Of a stretch of DNA of 64,000 nt, positions 30,998 to 40,768 are shown piece after piece. Every line of letters starts with the position of its first letter. Positions within the stretch are counted from its first letter, which is position 1. The notes beneath the pieces are model-generated. The model had not been told where the DNA came from and ran no database searches. It saw only the letters and a program-made list of their open reading frames with translations. Origin of the DNA: Bacteroidota bacterium (GTDB lineage Bacteria; Bacteroidota; Bacteroidia; JAHEXY01); assembly GCA_023251875.1 (NCBI GenBank), contig JAHEXY010000014.1, positions 1 through 64,000 on the forward strand, read 5' to 3'. Both the position numbers and the translations under genes were made by a program.

Positions 30998-31996
30998 ATG
31001 ATAGAAAAAAAAATAATACAAAATGCATTGCAGAATCTAAACCGATTAACGGGTTACCAATGTAACTATGAATTAACCAATAAATTCTTACCAGCGTTTA
31101 ATGCACAAGTACAACTTATACGGCTAAAATCAAAACCGTATCTGTTTCAAACAAAAATAAAAAACGAATTACGAGCTGTACATTTACCTCAACTTATAAA
31201 AGAACATAAAAACAAAGACAATAATTTAATCATTAGCCAATACCTCTCCAAAGAACATCGTGAACAGTTACGTAATCTGCAAATTAATTATCTTGATAGT
31301 TCCGGAAACTGTTATATCAAGCATAACACATTATTTATTTTTATCGATAACCAAAAGGTAACAATGAACCGCGCTACTAAGAGTAGAAAACTTTTTAGTC
31401 AAACTGGCCTCAAAATTATTTATGCCTTTTTGTTAAATCCTGATTTGATAAATATGCCATATAGAACCATTGCTGTGGAAGCAGGAATTGCATTGAGTAC
31501 AGTTAGCCTTTTATTAAGTGAAATGCAAGAAAGCGGATATATAAAAATGAAGGGAGATGAACGTATTTTATGTAATAAAGATGAATTAGTAATAAAATGG
31601 GCAGAATACTATAACGATAAACTAGAGCCAAAGATTTTCAGAGGACGATTTAAATTTATCAAAGATTATCATAAAGATCCTGATTATTGGAAAACCCTAA
31701 AACTCAAAAATGCCTTTTGGGGAGGAGAACCAGCGGCAAATATTCTTGATAGATTTTTGCAACCACAAGAATTTATCATTTATTCGAAAGAGGATGAATA
31801 TGTTTTAATGAAACAATTAAAGTTAGTTCCTGATTTGAATGGTAATATTAAATTATTAACCCCTCCGATTAATAAAATGCCGGATAACAATGTTGCTGAT
31901 CCTTATTTAATTTATGCCGATTTAATTTATAAAAAAGATAGTCGTTGTCTTGAAGCAGCCCAAAGAATAAAAGAGAAATACCTTGATGCAAAATAA
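30998..31996 (+). CDS. Type IV TA system AbiEi-like antitoxin (wHTH)
   Basis: Winged-helix region YRTIAVEAGIALSTVSLLLSEMQESGYI; adjacent overlapping nucleotidyltransferase. Confidence 0.75.
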   Translation: MIEKKIIQNALQNLNRLTGYQCNYELTNKFLPAFNAQVQLIRLKSKPYLFQTKIKNELRAVHLPQLIKEHKNKDNNLIISQYLSKEHREQLRNLQINYLDSSGNCYIKHNTLFIFIDNQKVTMNRATKSRKLFSQTGLKIIYAFLLNPDLINMPYRTIAVEAGIALSTVSLLLSEMQESGYIKMKGDERILCNKDELVIKWAEYYNDKLEPKIFRGRFKFIKDYHKDPDYWKTLKLKNAFWGGEPAANILDRFLQPQEFIIYSKEDEYVLMKQLKLVPDLNGNIKLLTPPINKMPDNNVADPYLIYADLIYKKDSRCLEAAQRIKEKYLDAK

Positions 31997-32756
31997 TATT
32001 CCCATAAGCAGAGAAGTGCAAGAAATGCTTTCATCAATAAATACTGTGATTAAAAATCTTGGCATTGATTTTTATTTAGTTGGTGCTGTTGCCCGCGATT
32101 GCCATTTAAGTAGGCTTCCTGGTTGGCAACCCTCTCGTAAAACCTTAGATGTTGATTTGGCTGTATTAGTAGCTAGCGAAGAGCAATATATTCAACTCAA
32201 AGAATCTTTATTGAAAACTAAACTATTTACGGAACATCGCACTGAACCAATTAAACTATTTTATAGAAATGAAGTAGAACTTGATTTATTACCTTTTGGG
32301 GGTATCGAAGAAAATGGAGTAACCATTTTAACAAAACCAAACTTCATGTCACTGGAAATGCCCGGTTTCGAATTGCTAAATCAGTATAAAAATTTGTTTG
32401 AAGTTAATGAGCAATTAAAACTAGACATCTGTTCTTTAGAAGGTATTGTATTGCTAAAATTAATTGCATGGGATGATAGACCGGAGCGTACTAAAGATTT
32501 ATTTGATATTAAACATATTATTCATTACTATTTCGAATTAACCAGTGATGATATTTATAATGAGCATTTCGATTTGATGAAACTGTATCCAACACACGAG
32601 AGTGATTATATTCAGAAAGTATCAGCCCACGTTATTGGTAGAAAAATTGCCAACTATTTAATAGAGGATAAAAAACTAAAACAACGAATTATTCAAATTT
32701 TACATAAGCGAGAAGATGATTGGTGGCCTTTTATTTTATTAGGGTTAAGTAAGTAA
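31983..32756 (+). CDS. Nucleotidyltransferase, AbiEii-like toxin
   Basis: FYLVGAVARDCHLSRLPG...KTLDVDLAVLV; VELDLLPFGG; overlaps antitoxin ORF. Confidence 0.8.
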   Translation: MMQNNIPISREVQEMLSSINTVIKNLGIDFYLVGAVARDCHLSRLPGWQPSRKTLDVDLAVLVASEEQYIQLKESLLKTKLFTEHRTEPIKLFYRNEVELDLLPFGGIEENGVTILTKPNFMSLEMPGFELLNQYKNLFEVNEQLKLDICSLEGIVLLKLIAWDDRPERTKDLFDIKHIIHYYFELTSDDIYNEHFDLMKLYPTHESDYIQKVSAHVIGRKIANYLIEDKKLKQRIIQILHKREDDWWPFILLGLSK

Positions 32757-32976
32757 TAAAAAACAATAACTACTTAACCATCTGATTAACAAACAAATTT
32801 GATATCTGCTCACTAAGTATTATTACTTTCCGTGTGTTAATAAATTGTTAAGTTAATTTAAAGCCAAAATTAAATATTAACATTTTATTTGAAATATCCG
32901 GCCGGAATATATATTTGATATAACCTTTTTGTTACCGCTATAGGAAAACATTTCCGCTAAATCTTTTCATCGTTTT

Positions 32977-33867
32977 ATGTTCACCGCTTTCGTTCAGCCC
33001 ACCTTGTTTGTGGAGCATCCTATTGTTGACTTTACTAAAGTTAGCACTCAAGATTTTGATATCACAGCTAAAACCTGCAACACTCCACCAGATTTCATGG
33101 AGAATGATCATTTTTCTCAAGCAGCTTATTGTGACCGCCTGCTTACTAAAATTTGTGAATTGAATAAGTTTCAATTAAAGCCATTTATCCAATATCAATG
33201 CCAGAGTTTACAAGAACCAATTATATGGCTAAATAAGTTGGAAGAATTAATTGATCTTAATTCTGATCTATATACTTGCAAGGATGATATTATTAAAATG
33301 AATAAAGCACGCTATATAATAGAAGTGCTAAGAGATCATTTTGAAGAAAAAAATAAGCCCGAATTAAATTCTAACAGTAAAGAATATAATTTTCCGAAAG
33401 TAAAGGAACATTTAAAAAACTTCAATACTGATGATGATAAAATTTGTTATTTATTAGAACAGAAAACTGACTACCTACAGAATAAACCAACCTTAACTAA
33501 TACAGCAGAGAATTCATTTGATAAAAGAATAGATCTAGAATTAAAATTAATTGCAGATTTAGCATCCATAAGAGCAAAGAAATTGCAAGCTATTTCTAAA
33601 GATCCAGATGAAATAAAACATTTTGCAAAAGCAAAAATTAACTGCAATGTCAATCAGTTTGTAGATATTTTCTATCAAATGATGGCAGAAAAAGAAATTG
33701 ATGGGAAGTCAATTCTAGAATCAGAAAGCAATACCATAGTAGCTATAATAACACATTACTTCACCGATAAAAACGGCCACGAAATTTCAGAAGAAACAGT
33801 CCGTACAATTCTCAAGCCCTCCCGCTTCGAAAAACGCCCTAAAGGAAAAAATCGTTTTCAAATATAA
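32977..33867 (+). CDS. Hypothetical protein with RteC-like C-terminus
   Basis: C-terminal ISEETVRTILKPSRFEKRPKGKNRFQI resembles RteC-type proteins of Bacteroidota mobile elements. Confidence 0.65.
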   Translation: MFTAFVQPTLFVEHPIVDFTKVSTQDFDITAKTCNTPPDFMENDHFSQAAYCDRLLTKICELNKFQLKPFIQYQCQSLQEPIIWLNKLEELIDLNSDLYTCKDDIIKMNKARYIIEVLRDHFEEKNKPELNSNSKEYNFPKVKEHLKNFNTDDDKICYLLEQKTDYLQNKPTLTNTAENSFDKRIDLELKLIADLASIRAKKLQAISKDPDEIKHFAKAKINCNVNQFVDIFYQMMAEKEIDGKSILESESNTIVAIITHYFTDKNGHEISEETVRTILKPSRFEKRPKGKNRFQI

Positions 33868-34102
33868 TTCCTTTGTATTCTTCAACTAAGTCTTAAAATT
33901 CTTCAATAAGAATTAGCTATTCAATGAAATTACCTTACCTGCCTATGCCTGCACGAAACTTTGGCTTTGCGCAGGCAGGTTTTTTAGTTCTTTTTTCTAA
34001 AAAAAGGAACAAGAAAAACAATGTTTATCTAAAAAAAAGTCCCCGGCTCACTTTTACTCCAACCAAAATCACTATTCATTTTCAATCTCTTACAAAAAAA
34101 AT

Positions 34103-34126
34103 GGTCCCCGGGGACCGTCCGGGGAC
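34103..34126. repeat. GC-rich palindrome GGTCCCCGGGGACC followed by GTCCGGGGAC
   Basis: Perfect 14-bp palindrome in an AT-rich intergenic region. Confidence 0.8.
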
Positions 34127-34183
34127 TTCTGGACTTTTTACTTCTCACTTCCTTTACTGCATAACTAAAAAACACAACTGCAC

Positions 34184-34468
34184 ATGGAAGCAATTATTTT
34201 AACAAAAGACCAGTACCAAGACTTGGTAACTCGTCTCGACAACATCAACAAACATTTAAAGCAAAACGATGCACCTTCGCATGAAAAGTACATCGACAAC
34301 CAAGAGTTCCTGCAGCTCTTGAAAATTTCTAAACGAACTGCACAAACCTGGCGTGACGAAGGCAAAATTTCTTTCTCACAGGTAGGCGGAAAGATCTACT
34401 ATAGGCTTTCAGACGTGGAAGCATTAATGCAGCAACATTATATAAAATCATACACACGCAAACATTAA
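34184..34468 (+). CDS. Helix-turn-helix (excisionase/MerR-like) DNA-binding protein
   Basis: YIDNQEFLQLLKISKRTAQTWRDEGKISFSQVGGKIYYRLSDVEALM. Confidence 0.88.
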   Translation: MEAIILTKDQYQDLVTRLDNINKHLKQNDAPSHEKYIDNQEFLQLLKISKRTAQTWRDEGKISFSQVGGKIYYRLSDVEALMQQHYIKSYTRKH

Positions 34469-34472
34469 TCTT

Positions 34473-34856
34473 ATGGAAACATTTGAAGAAACTATTCATG
34501 ATTTATCATGGAACGAATTACTGGCTCAGATTGGTGTTATACTTGCTCGTGATGCAAAATCACTTGAAACAAATGTAGGTTATTATAAAAAGTTGTTTAA
34601 TGATAATAATGCTGACAAGGGACAATTAAACAAGCTTTTTGAAAAACTACAGCTTGATAAGTTACGCTACGCTTACTTCTCTGAACTCTATTTTAGATTG
34701 GATGAAAGCAGGTATAAGTTTATTCTAATGAGTTTAGAGAACTCTATGCAGCAGGCAATACGCATCCAAAACAAACAACCCAAAGATTGGGTTGCTACTG
34801 TAAGATTCGAAGAAGGAGAGATCAAAGTTTATTTCATGCCTTTAAACTATTTTTAA
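34473..34856 (+). CDS. Hypothetical protein of integrative element
   Basis: 127-aa ORF between HTH and ATPase genes. Confidence 0.65.
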   Translation: METFEETIHDLSWNELLAQIGVILARDAKSLETNVGYYKKLFNDNNADKGQLNKLFEKLQLDKLRYAYFSELYFRLDESRYKFILMSLENSMQQAIRIQNKQPKDWVATVRFEEGEIKVYFMPLNYF

Positions 34857-34866
34857 TACTAAACCT

Positions 34867-36039
34867 ATGTTTGATATACCAGCACCGCTAAAATACAATG
34901 GACATTCAATGCCGGCTTTAAACGGCATTGAAAGCGCCCATCAAAAACTAGAACGCTTACTTGCATCCCAACGCAAAATAGCAGAGAACAAAAGCAAACC
35001 TATATCCTTTAGCCAGCCTATTATGTGGCAAAAAGAGAATCCGGTTTTCTTTCCTAAAACTATTAATGTAATACAAGGTAAGGCAGGCGTGCATAAATCA
35101 CGTCTTGCCGAAACCATTTGCGCTTCTCTATTAAAAAAGCCAGATAGCAACCGTGACTTACTTAATTTTAGAGCGGCTCCATTAAAACGATATGCAATTT
35201 GTTATGTAGATACAGAACGTAATCTATCAGATCAGTTGCCATACTCACTTCAGCAAATACAAATAAAGGCAGGCTATCCAATAGAAGAACATCCCTATGG
35301 ATATGATTATATTTCATTATTAGAGTTTGCCAGAGAAGAACGCTTTGATATGCTCAATATGTATTTAGAACATATACGCACAAAGTTTCCCATGCATGTA
35401 TTTATAGTATTGGATGTAATTACAGATTGTGTATTTAATTTCAACGATACCAAAGACAGCATGAAATTAATTGATATGATGAATCAAACCATCAACCGGC
35501 ACGATGTAACTTTTTTATGTTTAATTCATGAGAACCCTGGCAATACAGATAAGGCCCGTGGACATTTAGGTACTGAAATTTTAAATAAGGCATCTACAGT
35601 AATTCAAATTGGTTTCGAAAAAGATGCAGAAAACCACAATACAGATTTAATCAAGGTTGCTTATCTAAAATGTAGGAGTTCCAAAAAGCACGAGCCATTT
35701 TACGTACAATATTCCGATACCGAAAAGGGATTGGTTTTAGCGGATCCATTTTCTACTCAGGCAGCTTTAGATAAGAAAAATATTAAAGCGTCCTTATCTG
35801 AAACCATTGATCTATTAAGCCAATTTTTAACCGAGCCTAAAAGCCGTCAGGAACTCATTGAAATTTTAACCGACCAGCTCGATTGTAGCAAAAGAACAGT
35901 TATCATTCGTCTTAAACAAATATTAGATGCCCAATTGCCTATTGTGCAAAATGGAGTAAACTACACTTTCTGCACTCGTACAGAAGGTAAAGAACTACTT
36001 TACTACCTAAACGAAACAAAATCAAGCTTTTTAGATTAA
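34867..36039 (+). CDS. AAA family ATPase, RepA/RecA-fold-like
   Basis: Walker A-like VIQGKAGVHKSRLAE; CYVDTERNLSDQ; HVFIVLDVITD. Confidence 0.78.
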   Translation: MFDIPAPLKYNGHSMPALNGIESAHQKLERLLASQRKIAENKSKPISFSQPIMWQKENPVFFPKTINVIQGKAGVHKSRLAETICASLLKKPDSNRDLLNFRAAPLKRYAICYVDTERNLSDQLPYSLQQIQIKAGYPIEEHPYGYDYISLLEFAREERFDMLNMYLEHIRTKFPMHVFIVLDVITDCVFNFNDTKDSMKLIDMMNQTINRHDVTFLCLIHENPGNTDKARGHLGTEILNKASTVIQIGFEKDAENHNTDLIKVAYLKCRSSKKHEPFYVQYSDTEKGLVLADPFSTQAALDKKNIKASLSETIDLLSQFLTEPKSRQELIEILTDQLDCSKRTVIIRLKQILDAQLPIVQNGVNYTFCTRTEGKELLYYLNETKSSFLD

Positions 36040-36048
36040 ATAAACTAC

Positions 36049-36094
36049 GAGTGCAGAGTGCAGACCCTTATATATGGGTTTGCACTCTGCACTC
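36049..36094. terminator. Strong hairpin after ATPase gene
   Basis: gagtgcagagtgcagaccc ttatata tgggtttgcactctgcactc; 19-bp near-perfect stem. Confidence 0.75.
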
Positions 36095-36125
36095 ATCACT
36101 TTAAAGCGAAAATCTACATACAACA

Positions 36126-36155
36126 TTTTGGCAAAAACACCATATTTTGCCAAAA
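36126..36155. repeat. Hairpin TTTTGGCAAAA ... TTTTGCCAAAA
   Basis: 11-bp perfect arms. Confidence 0.75.
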
Positions 36156-36240
36156 TATAGAATACATGATTAGAAGCACTACTGTTTGATTACCGAACAA
36201 AGCCCTTCTTTTTAAAATTTCTTTAATCTTATGTTACCTG

Positions 36241-36276
36241 CTGTTCGTTCGGAGCACAACTGTTTGAGGTTCGCAC
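36241..36276. repeat. Cassette-boundary repeat core, copy 1
   Basis: CTGTTCGTTCGGAGCACAACTGTTTGAGGTTCGCAC. Confidence 0.7.
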
Positions 36277-36315
36277 CACTGGTTGTTTGAAAGATTTGCA
36301 TTCATGGCTGTGAAG

Positions 36316-36921
36316 TTATGAGTTTACTTTGTCTGTAGTTGAGTAAAATGGTTCACATAATTTGTCCGCCAATTCTTTTGGGATATTGTTGTTTGCCTTT
36401 AAAAGTTCTTCGGACTTAATTTCTGATATTGTAGGTTGTAAAGCTCTAACTTTTTTAATTATGTCATTGTCAATTGCAAGTAGGTCTTTAACTAATTTGA
36501 CTGCTTCAATATATTTAGGCAAAGAAGCAAACCAATCACCAAGTCCGTTTTGTTTCATATACCACTCCGAAAAGTAAGTAGCAAGTCCTTCCTCTAAAAT
36601 GTTAGCGGCTTTCTTACCAATTGGCGATAGGCAATGAACAGTTTCGTGAGATAACTGATACAATGCTTGGTTTACATCTTCAAGTGCATGTTTGTTAAGC
36701 TGAATAATAATGTGCTTACAATTACCGGGATACCAAACTTGCAATCTTTCGGTCAAAGCAAACTCAACGCCTAAGATTGTGTATTCAATATCACGCTTAC
36801 CAAAAAGTTCTTCAGCTTTTTTCAGCGTATCACCAAGTCGTGAAGCCATTGTCCATGTGTAGCCGTCTTTAGTTTCCAATTCTTTCGTAATAAATAATTC
36901 TGCATTTATGTCCATTGTCAA
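36316..36921 (-). CDS. Putative zinc metallopeptidase-like protein (HEXXH)
   Basis: LSHETVHCLSPIGKKAANILEEGLATYFSEW: HEXXH with downstream Glu. Confidence 0.65.
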   Translation of the reverse strand: MTMDINAELFITKELETKDGYTWTMASRLGDTLKKAEELFGKRDIEYTILGVEFALTERLQVWYPGNCKHIIIQLNKHALEDVNQALYQLSHETVHCLSPIGKKAANILEEGLATYFSEWYMKQNGLGDWFASLPKYIEAVKLVKDLLAIDNDIIKKVRALQPTISEIKSEELLKANNNIPKELADKLCEPFYSTTDKVNS

Positions 36922-36942
36922 TTTACTTGGTTATGGTTTTTA

Positions 36943-37001
36943 CTGTTCGTTCAATACTCAAATGTTTCGGGTTAGCACTGTCCCTATGGGTTGCTGCTAA
37001 C
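36943..37001. repeat. Cassette-boundary repeat, copy 2
   Basis: 59-bp match (46/59 by hand) to 40436-40494. Confidence 0.75.
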
Positions 37002-37149
37002 GTTTGGCAGATTTGCGATGGGCGGGATTTTTACCAAAAATGTTAATGCGGATAACTGAACTTTCTGTAACCACAAAACTGTCTGCGAAGCAAGAATCCC
37101 CGCCTATTGCAAATGTGCTACTAGGCTGGTTTATTATTTATATAACTTT

Positions 37150-38283
37150 TTAATCGCAATTCAAAACGCATTTATTGTTAGTGTCGATAAAATATTTCTT
37201 GCCATTCAAGAAAACTTTTGCCATACCATCTGAAAAATAAAAGTCACTGTAATCATATTCAAATGGGATAATAGTTACTCCTTCTTTGTTAATGGCTCCA
37301 TATTTCCCATTATTTTTTACACAAGCCAATCCTTCACTAAAACGAGGATAATAACCACCTTCATAAATACAGGCAATTTGTAATTTGCCTGTTTTATCAA
37401 TGAAGCCATATTTTCCGTTTATTTGAACTGCAGCAAACCCTTCAGAAAAATGTTCTGCTCGATCAAATACGCAAGGAATTGCAACATTAAGGTTTCTATC
37501 AATAAATCCATATTTACCATTTATATTCACAATCGCTAATCCTTCACTAAACTGATTGACATATCCAAGTGTATAACCAAAATCATATTGCTTATTAATT
37601 TTTTTCATTTCACCTTTTATGTTGATTAATTGTAAACCATTCAAATTATCAGTAACAATGCAAACGGAATCATGAAAAGAAGTCATATTAGTTCCATTGT
37701 TGTATGCTTTTCCGCTCGGGATAATTGCAACAAATTTTTCAGGATAAATAAGTTGACCTTTCTTATCTATAAACCCGTATAAAAAATCTCCATTCTTAGT
37801 TAAACCAGCTTTACCTGAACTAACTGCTGCAAGTCCATCAGAAAAAGCATAAGCCTCGTGATATTGAAAAGGAATTGCAAGTTTGTTGTTTTTATCTATA
37901 TAACCCCATAAGTTTTTTGATAAAACTAAGGCAAGTCCTTCACTAAAGCTTCCTACTCCATCATAAATGCAGGGTATTGACAATTTTCCTGCTTTATCAA
38001 TAAATCCAAATTTTCCATTTATTTTAACTGCCGCCAATCCTTCGGAAAATTCAATATTATAATTCTCATAAACGCAAGGAATTACAATTTTCCCTGTTTT
38101 ATCAATTAATCCATATTTCCCATTTAATTCGACTGATGCTAATCCGTCATTAAATGAACCAACATAGTTGTCCCAAATTGTTTGGCAATTAGCAATATTA
38201 ATTGATAGTATTGTAACGCAAAATCCTAAAATGTATTTTTTCATTTCTAATGTTGATTTTAATTTGATTCTAAACTTGCCCAT
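37150..38283 (-). CDS. WG-repeat protein
   Basis: Repeated FSEGLAxVxINGKYGFIDKxGKxxIPCxYD. Confidence 0.9.
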   Translation of the reverse strand: MGKFRIKLKSTLEMKKYILGFCVTILSINIANCQTIWDNYVGSFNDGLASVELNGKYGLIDKTGKIVIPCVYENYNIEFSEGLAAVKINGKFGFIDKAGKLSIPCIYDGVGSFSEGLALVLSKNLWGYIDKNNKLAIPFQYHEAYAFSDGLAAVSSGKAGLTKNGDFLYGFIDKKGQLIYPEKFVAIIPSGKAYNNGTNMTSFHDSVCIVTDNLNGLQLINIKGEMKKINKQYDFGYTLGYVNQFSEGLAIVNINGKYGFIDRNLNVAIPCVFDRAEHFSEGFAAVQINGKYGFIDKTGKLQIACIYEGGYYPRFSEGLACVKNNGKYGAINKEGVTIIPFEYDYSDFYFSDGMAKVFLNGKKYFIDTNNKCVLNCD

Positions 38284-38294
38284 AACGAAAAAGG

Positions 38295-38418
38295 GATTAA
38301 AGAAGTTTTAAAAAAGGGGGATTAGAAGCACGACTGTTTGTATAACCACAACTGTTTGATAGATGCACCACTGTTTGTTTAACGGTCAATGCCCCCTTTT
38401 TTAAAATTTCTTTTAATC
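38295..38418. repeat. Long inverted repeat enclosing direct repeats CACNACTGTTTG
   Basis: gattaaagaagttttaaaaaaggggg / cccccttttttaaaatttcttttaatc; motif at 38329, 38347, 38366 (and 38453 outside). Confidence 0.8.
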
Positions 38419-38438
38419 TTATGTTAGCTTCTGCCGTG

Positions 38439-38474
38439 CTGTTCGTCCGAAGCACAACTGTTTGAAGTCCGCAC
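38439..38474. repeat. Cassette-boundary repeat core, copy 3
   Basis: CTGTTCGTCCGAAGCACAACTGTTTGAAGTCCGCAC. Confidence 0.7.
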
Positions 38475-38496
38475 ACACTTTGTCCGAAGAGTTGTA

Positions 38497-40383
38497 TCAT
38501 ATTGCTTCAAGATTAAATTGTCCCATACCTGAATTGGTTGTTTCATCAATAGAGAGCTTCAATTCGCCAAGCCCCCACTTGTCCAAGATTTTTAGTTTGC
38601 AAATAAATTTATCGTTGCTCGTAATTGTCAAAGAAGATATTTCTAAAACTCGCTTATAAGAATTCCATTCGTTACCAAAATAGTTTGGGATTGTTTCTGC
38701 TGATTTTACTACACCTGTTTGAATTCCTTTTTGAATTTTGTAAATCAATGAACCAAGATGATTTTTTATCGGAAGCAAATAGTCAACTTTGGGTTCAGCA
38801 GGCAACAAACTAATTACTTGAAAAAAGTAGCCATATCTGTTTTCTAATTCTCCAACTTCCAATGTCGTAAAAAGCAGTCCAAGTTCTTTTTCTATTGTTT
38901 GCTTTTTAATTCCATCGTTAATTTCATAAATGTTTCCTGTGTATGATGGGAGATAGTGTTCCAATGCTCCGCCTCGTAAAAGGAAAACATCTTGTGCTTT
39001 AAGTGCACCGATAATATTGTTTAGTTTTCCTTCAATTTCTAAAACAGATAACTCTGTTAGAACTTCAACAAGTGTTTGCCTGTGTTTATCTAAATGAATC
39101 AAGAGTGCCAATCTTGCTTTTTTCAATCTTTCTTTTTTGTCTTCTGCGGCTAACACCTTTTCTAAATATTGTTGAAGTTCTTTAATTTGTTGGTTCTCCG
39201 AAACAGTTTGTCTAATAGCTGCGATAGATTTAGTAAGTAGTTTCTCTAACTCACCACAATAGTTTTGAAACTCTGCACCTGCTCCAATCTTTGCAAGAAA
39301 GGTTTTAATCTTTTCGTCAGAATCGGCATTGCTTCTTAATGCTCTTGTAAAAATACTGTCCAAGTCGTAAATGTATTTTGCTTTCTTACCAAAAGCTTCA
39401 ATCAATTTATGATACAATGCAATCTCTGAATTACCTCCTACATCAATTACACAACTGCCACTTCCTTCCATCGAAACATCTCTGAATTCTTGAACGCCTT
39501 TTATAAACTGTGCATCAAATATTCCTTCAACGAAAATGGGACAGTCAGCAAAGAAAAGTTGTTTGTGATGCACATTTAATCTCGGGATTATTGAAGCGAA
39601 AGCATTAATCTCTACTTCGGATTTATCAAATAAGTGAGAGGGTGCAGAAAAATCAGAGTGAAAACAAATTATTGATGAAAGGTCTTTCTTATTGTTAATG
39701 TCAAGTATGAATGGAGAATGTGTAACTAAAAAAATAAGCTTCTTTCCTGGTGTTTCAGGGTCGCCAGCTATTTTGCGAATCTCTTGAACTAAAAATGCTT
39801 GAAACTGTGGATGAAGATTTAATTCGGGTTCATCAATTACAAGTGTTTTATGAGAGTCGTCATATAAGTGGGTTAGTAAAACCAAAAGTTCTTTTATGCC
39901 ATGACATTCTTCCTTATGCAAGTCATAAGTTGCTTCTTGTCTTATGTTGTATGCTTTCGGAACTAATTTTCCGCTATCCCATTCCAAACGAATTTCTCTT
40001 TTAAGAACTTGCGATAGTGTTGCTTCAACTCTAATTCTAATATCAAGTTTCTCTTCAAGAATTACGAAAGCATCGCCACCAATTCCAACTGCTTCTGCAC
40101 CTGACTTGTAATTTGAGAATTGACTTTTGTTGTATCCTTCAGCTACATTGCTTCCACCAACAAGTAGGTGAGAGTTTCCACCTTGTTTAAAAAAAAGTCC
40201 TGCTAACCTGTCTGAACTTAGAATTCTGCAATGAGGCAACTGTGGTTTCAATGCTTCTGTAAACCTTGATTTGCCTGCCCCGTTTGCACCAACTAAAAAA
40301 TTGATGTAACCAAATTTGTCAGTTTTGAATCGCTTGTTTTTCCAAGGTTGAGGAAGTTCTATATCTATATTTTTTAAAAACAT
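38497..40383 (-). CDS. AAA ATPase with TOPRIM-like segment (OLD-family-like)
   Basis: Walker A VGANGAGKSRFTEAL; Walker B LVIDEPELNLHPQFQ; FVEGIFDAQFIKGV resembles OLD-type TOPRIM. Confidence 0.75.
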   Translation of the reverse strand: MFLKNIDIELPQPWKNKRFKTDKFGYINFLVGANGAGKSRFTEALKPQLPHCRILSSDRLAGLFFKQGGNSHLLVGGSNVAEGYNKSQFSNYKSGAEAVGIGGDAFVILEEKLDIRIRVEATLSQVLKREIRLEWDSGKLVPKAYNIRQEATYDLHKEECHGIKELLVLLTHLYDDSHKTLVIDEPELNLHPQFQAFLVQEIRKIAGDPETPGKKLIFLVTHSPFILDINNKKDLSSIICFHSDFSAPSHLFDKSEVEINAFASIIPRLNVHHKQLFFADCPIFVEGIFDAQFIKGVQEFRDVSMEGSGSCVIDVGGNSEIALYHKLIEAFGKKAKYIYDLDSIFTRALRSNADSDEKIKTFLAKIGAGAEFQNYCGELEKLLTKSIAAIRQTVSENQQIKELQQYLEKVLAAEDKKERLKKARLALLIHLDKHRQTLVEVLTELSVLEIEGKLNNIIGALKAQDVFLLRGGALEHYLPSYTGNIYEINDGIKKQTIEKELGLLFTTLEVGELENRYGYFFQVISLLPAEPKVDYLLPIKNHLGSLIYKIQKGIQTGVVKSAETIPNYFGNEWNSYKRVLEISSLTITSNDKFICKLKILDKWGLGELKLSIDETTNSGMGQFNLEAI

Positions 40384-40435
40384 CTTTGCTGATTATGGTT
40401 GGTCAAATTTAATGTTGTGTCATTTTGTTTTGTGT

Positions 40436-40494
40436 CTGTTCGTTCAATGCTCAAATGTTCAAAGTTAGTAGTGTCCCCAAAGCTTGTCGCTAAC
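40436..40494. repeat. Cassette-boundary repeat, copy 4
   Basis: CTGTTCGTTCAATGCTCAAATGTTCAAAGTTAGTAGTGTCCCCAAAGCTTGTCGCTAAC. Confidence 0.75.
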
Positions 40495-40768
40495 TTCTAA
40501 ATAAGCCTATATTTAACATCATTACTAACTAATTAAATAGTTAAAGTTCAACAAATTTACAATTATTTAAATCATGAAAGGCATTTGCTTAGCTCTGTAT
40601 TAATAAAATGTTTTGTTTGCGAACTACTACACTTTCCGTAGTAAATCGCAAACATAAAATTCTGCATAAAGGCTACCAACTATGATTCAAATAGGTTTTT
40701 GAAAAGATTGATATTTGTCTTGAAATAATTACATTTACTTTAACCACTAAATCTCTATGTAAATATAA

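Noticed and set aside
33924-34202. 92-aa ORF as a gene
   Set aside because: Runs through hairpin-rich intergenic sequence (CCTGCC...GGCAGG and GTCCCCGG palindromes) and overlaps the better-supported HTH gene at 34184.
36241-40494. Standard integron cassette array
   Set aside because: Boundary repeats do not match the attC R'/R'' consensus orientation and no IntI-type integrase is present; kept only as cassette-like.
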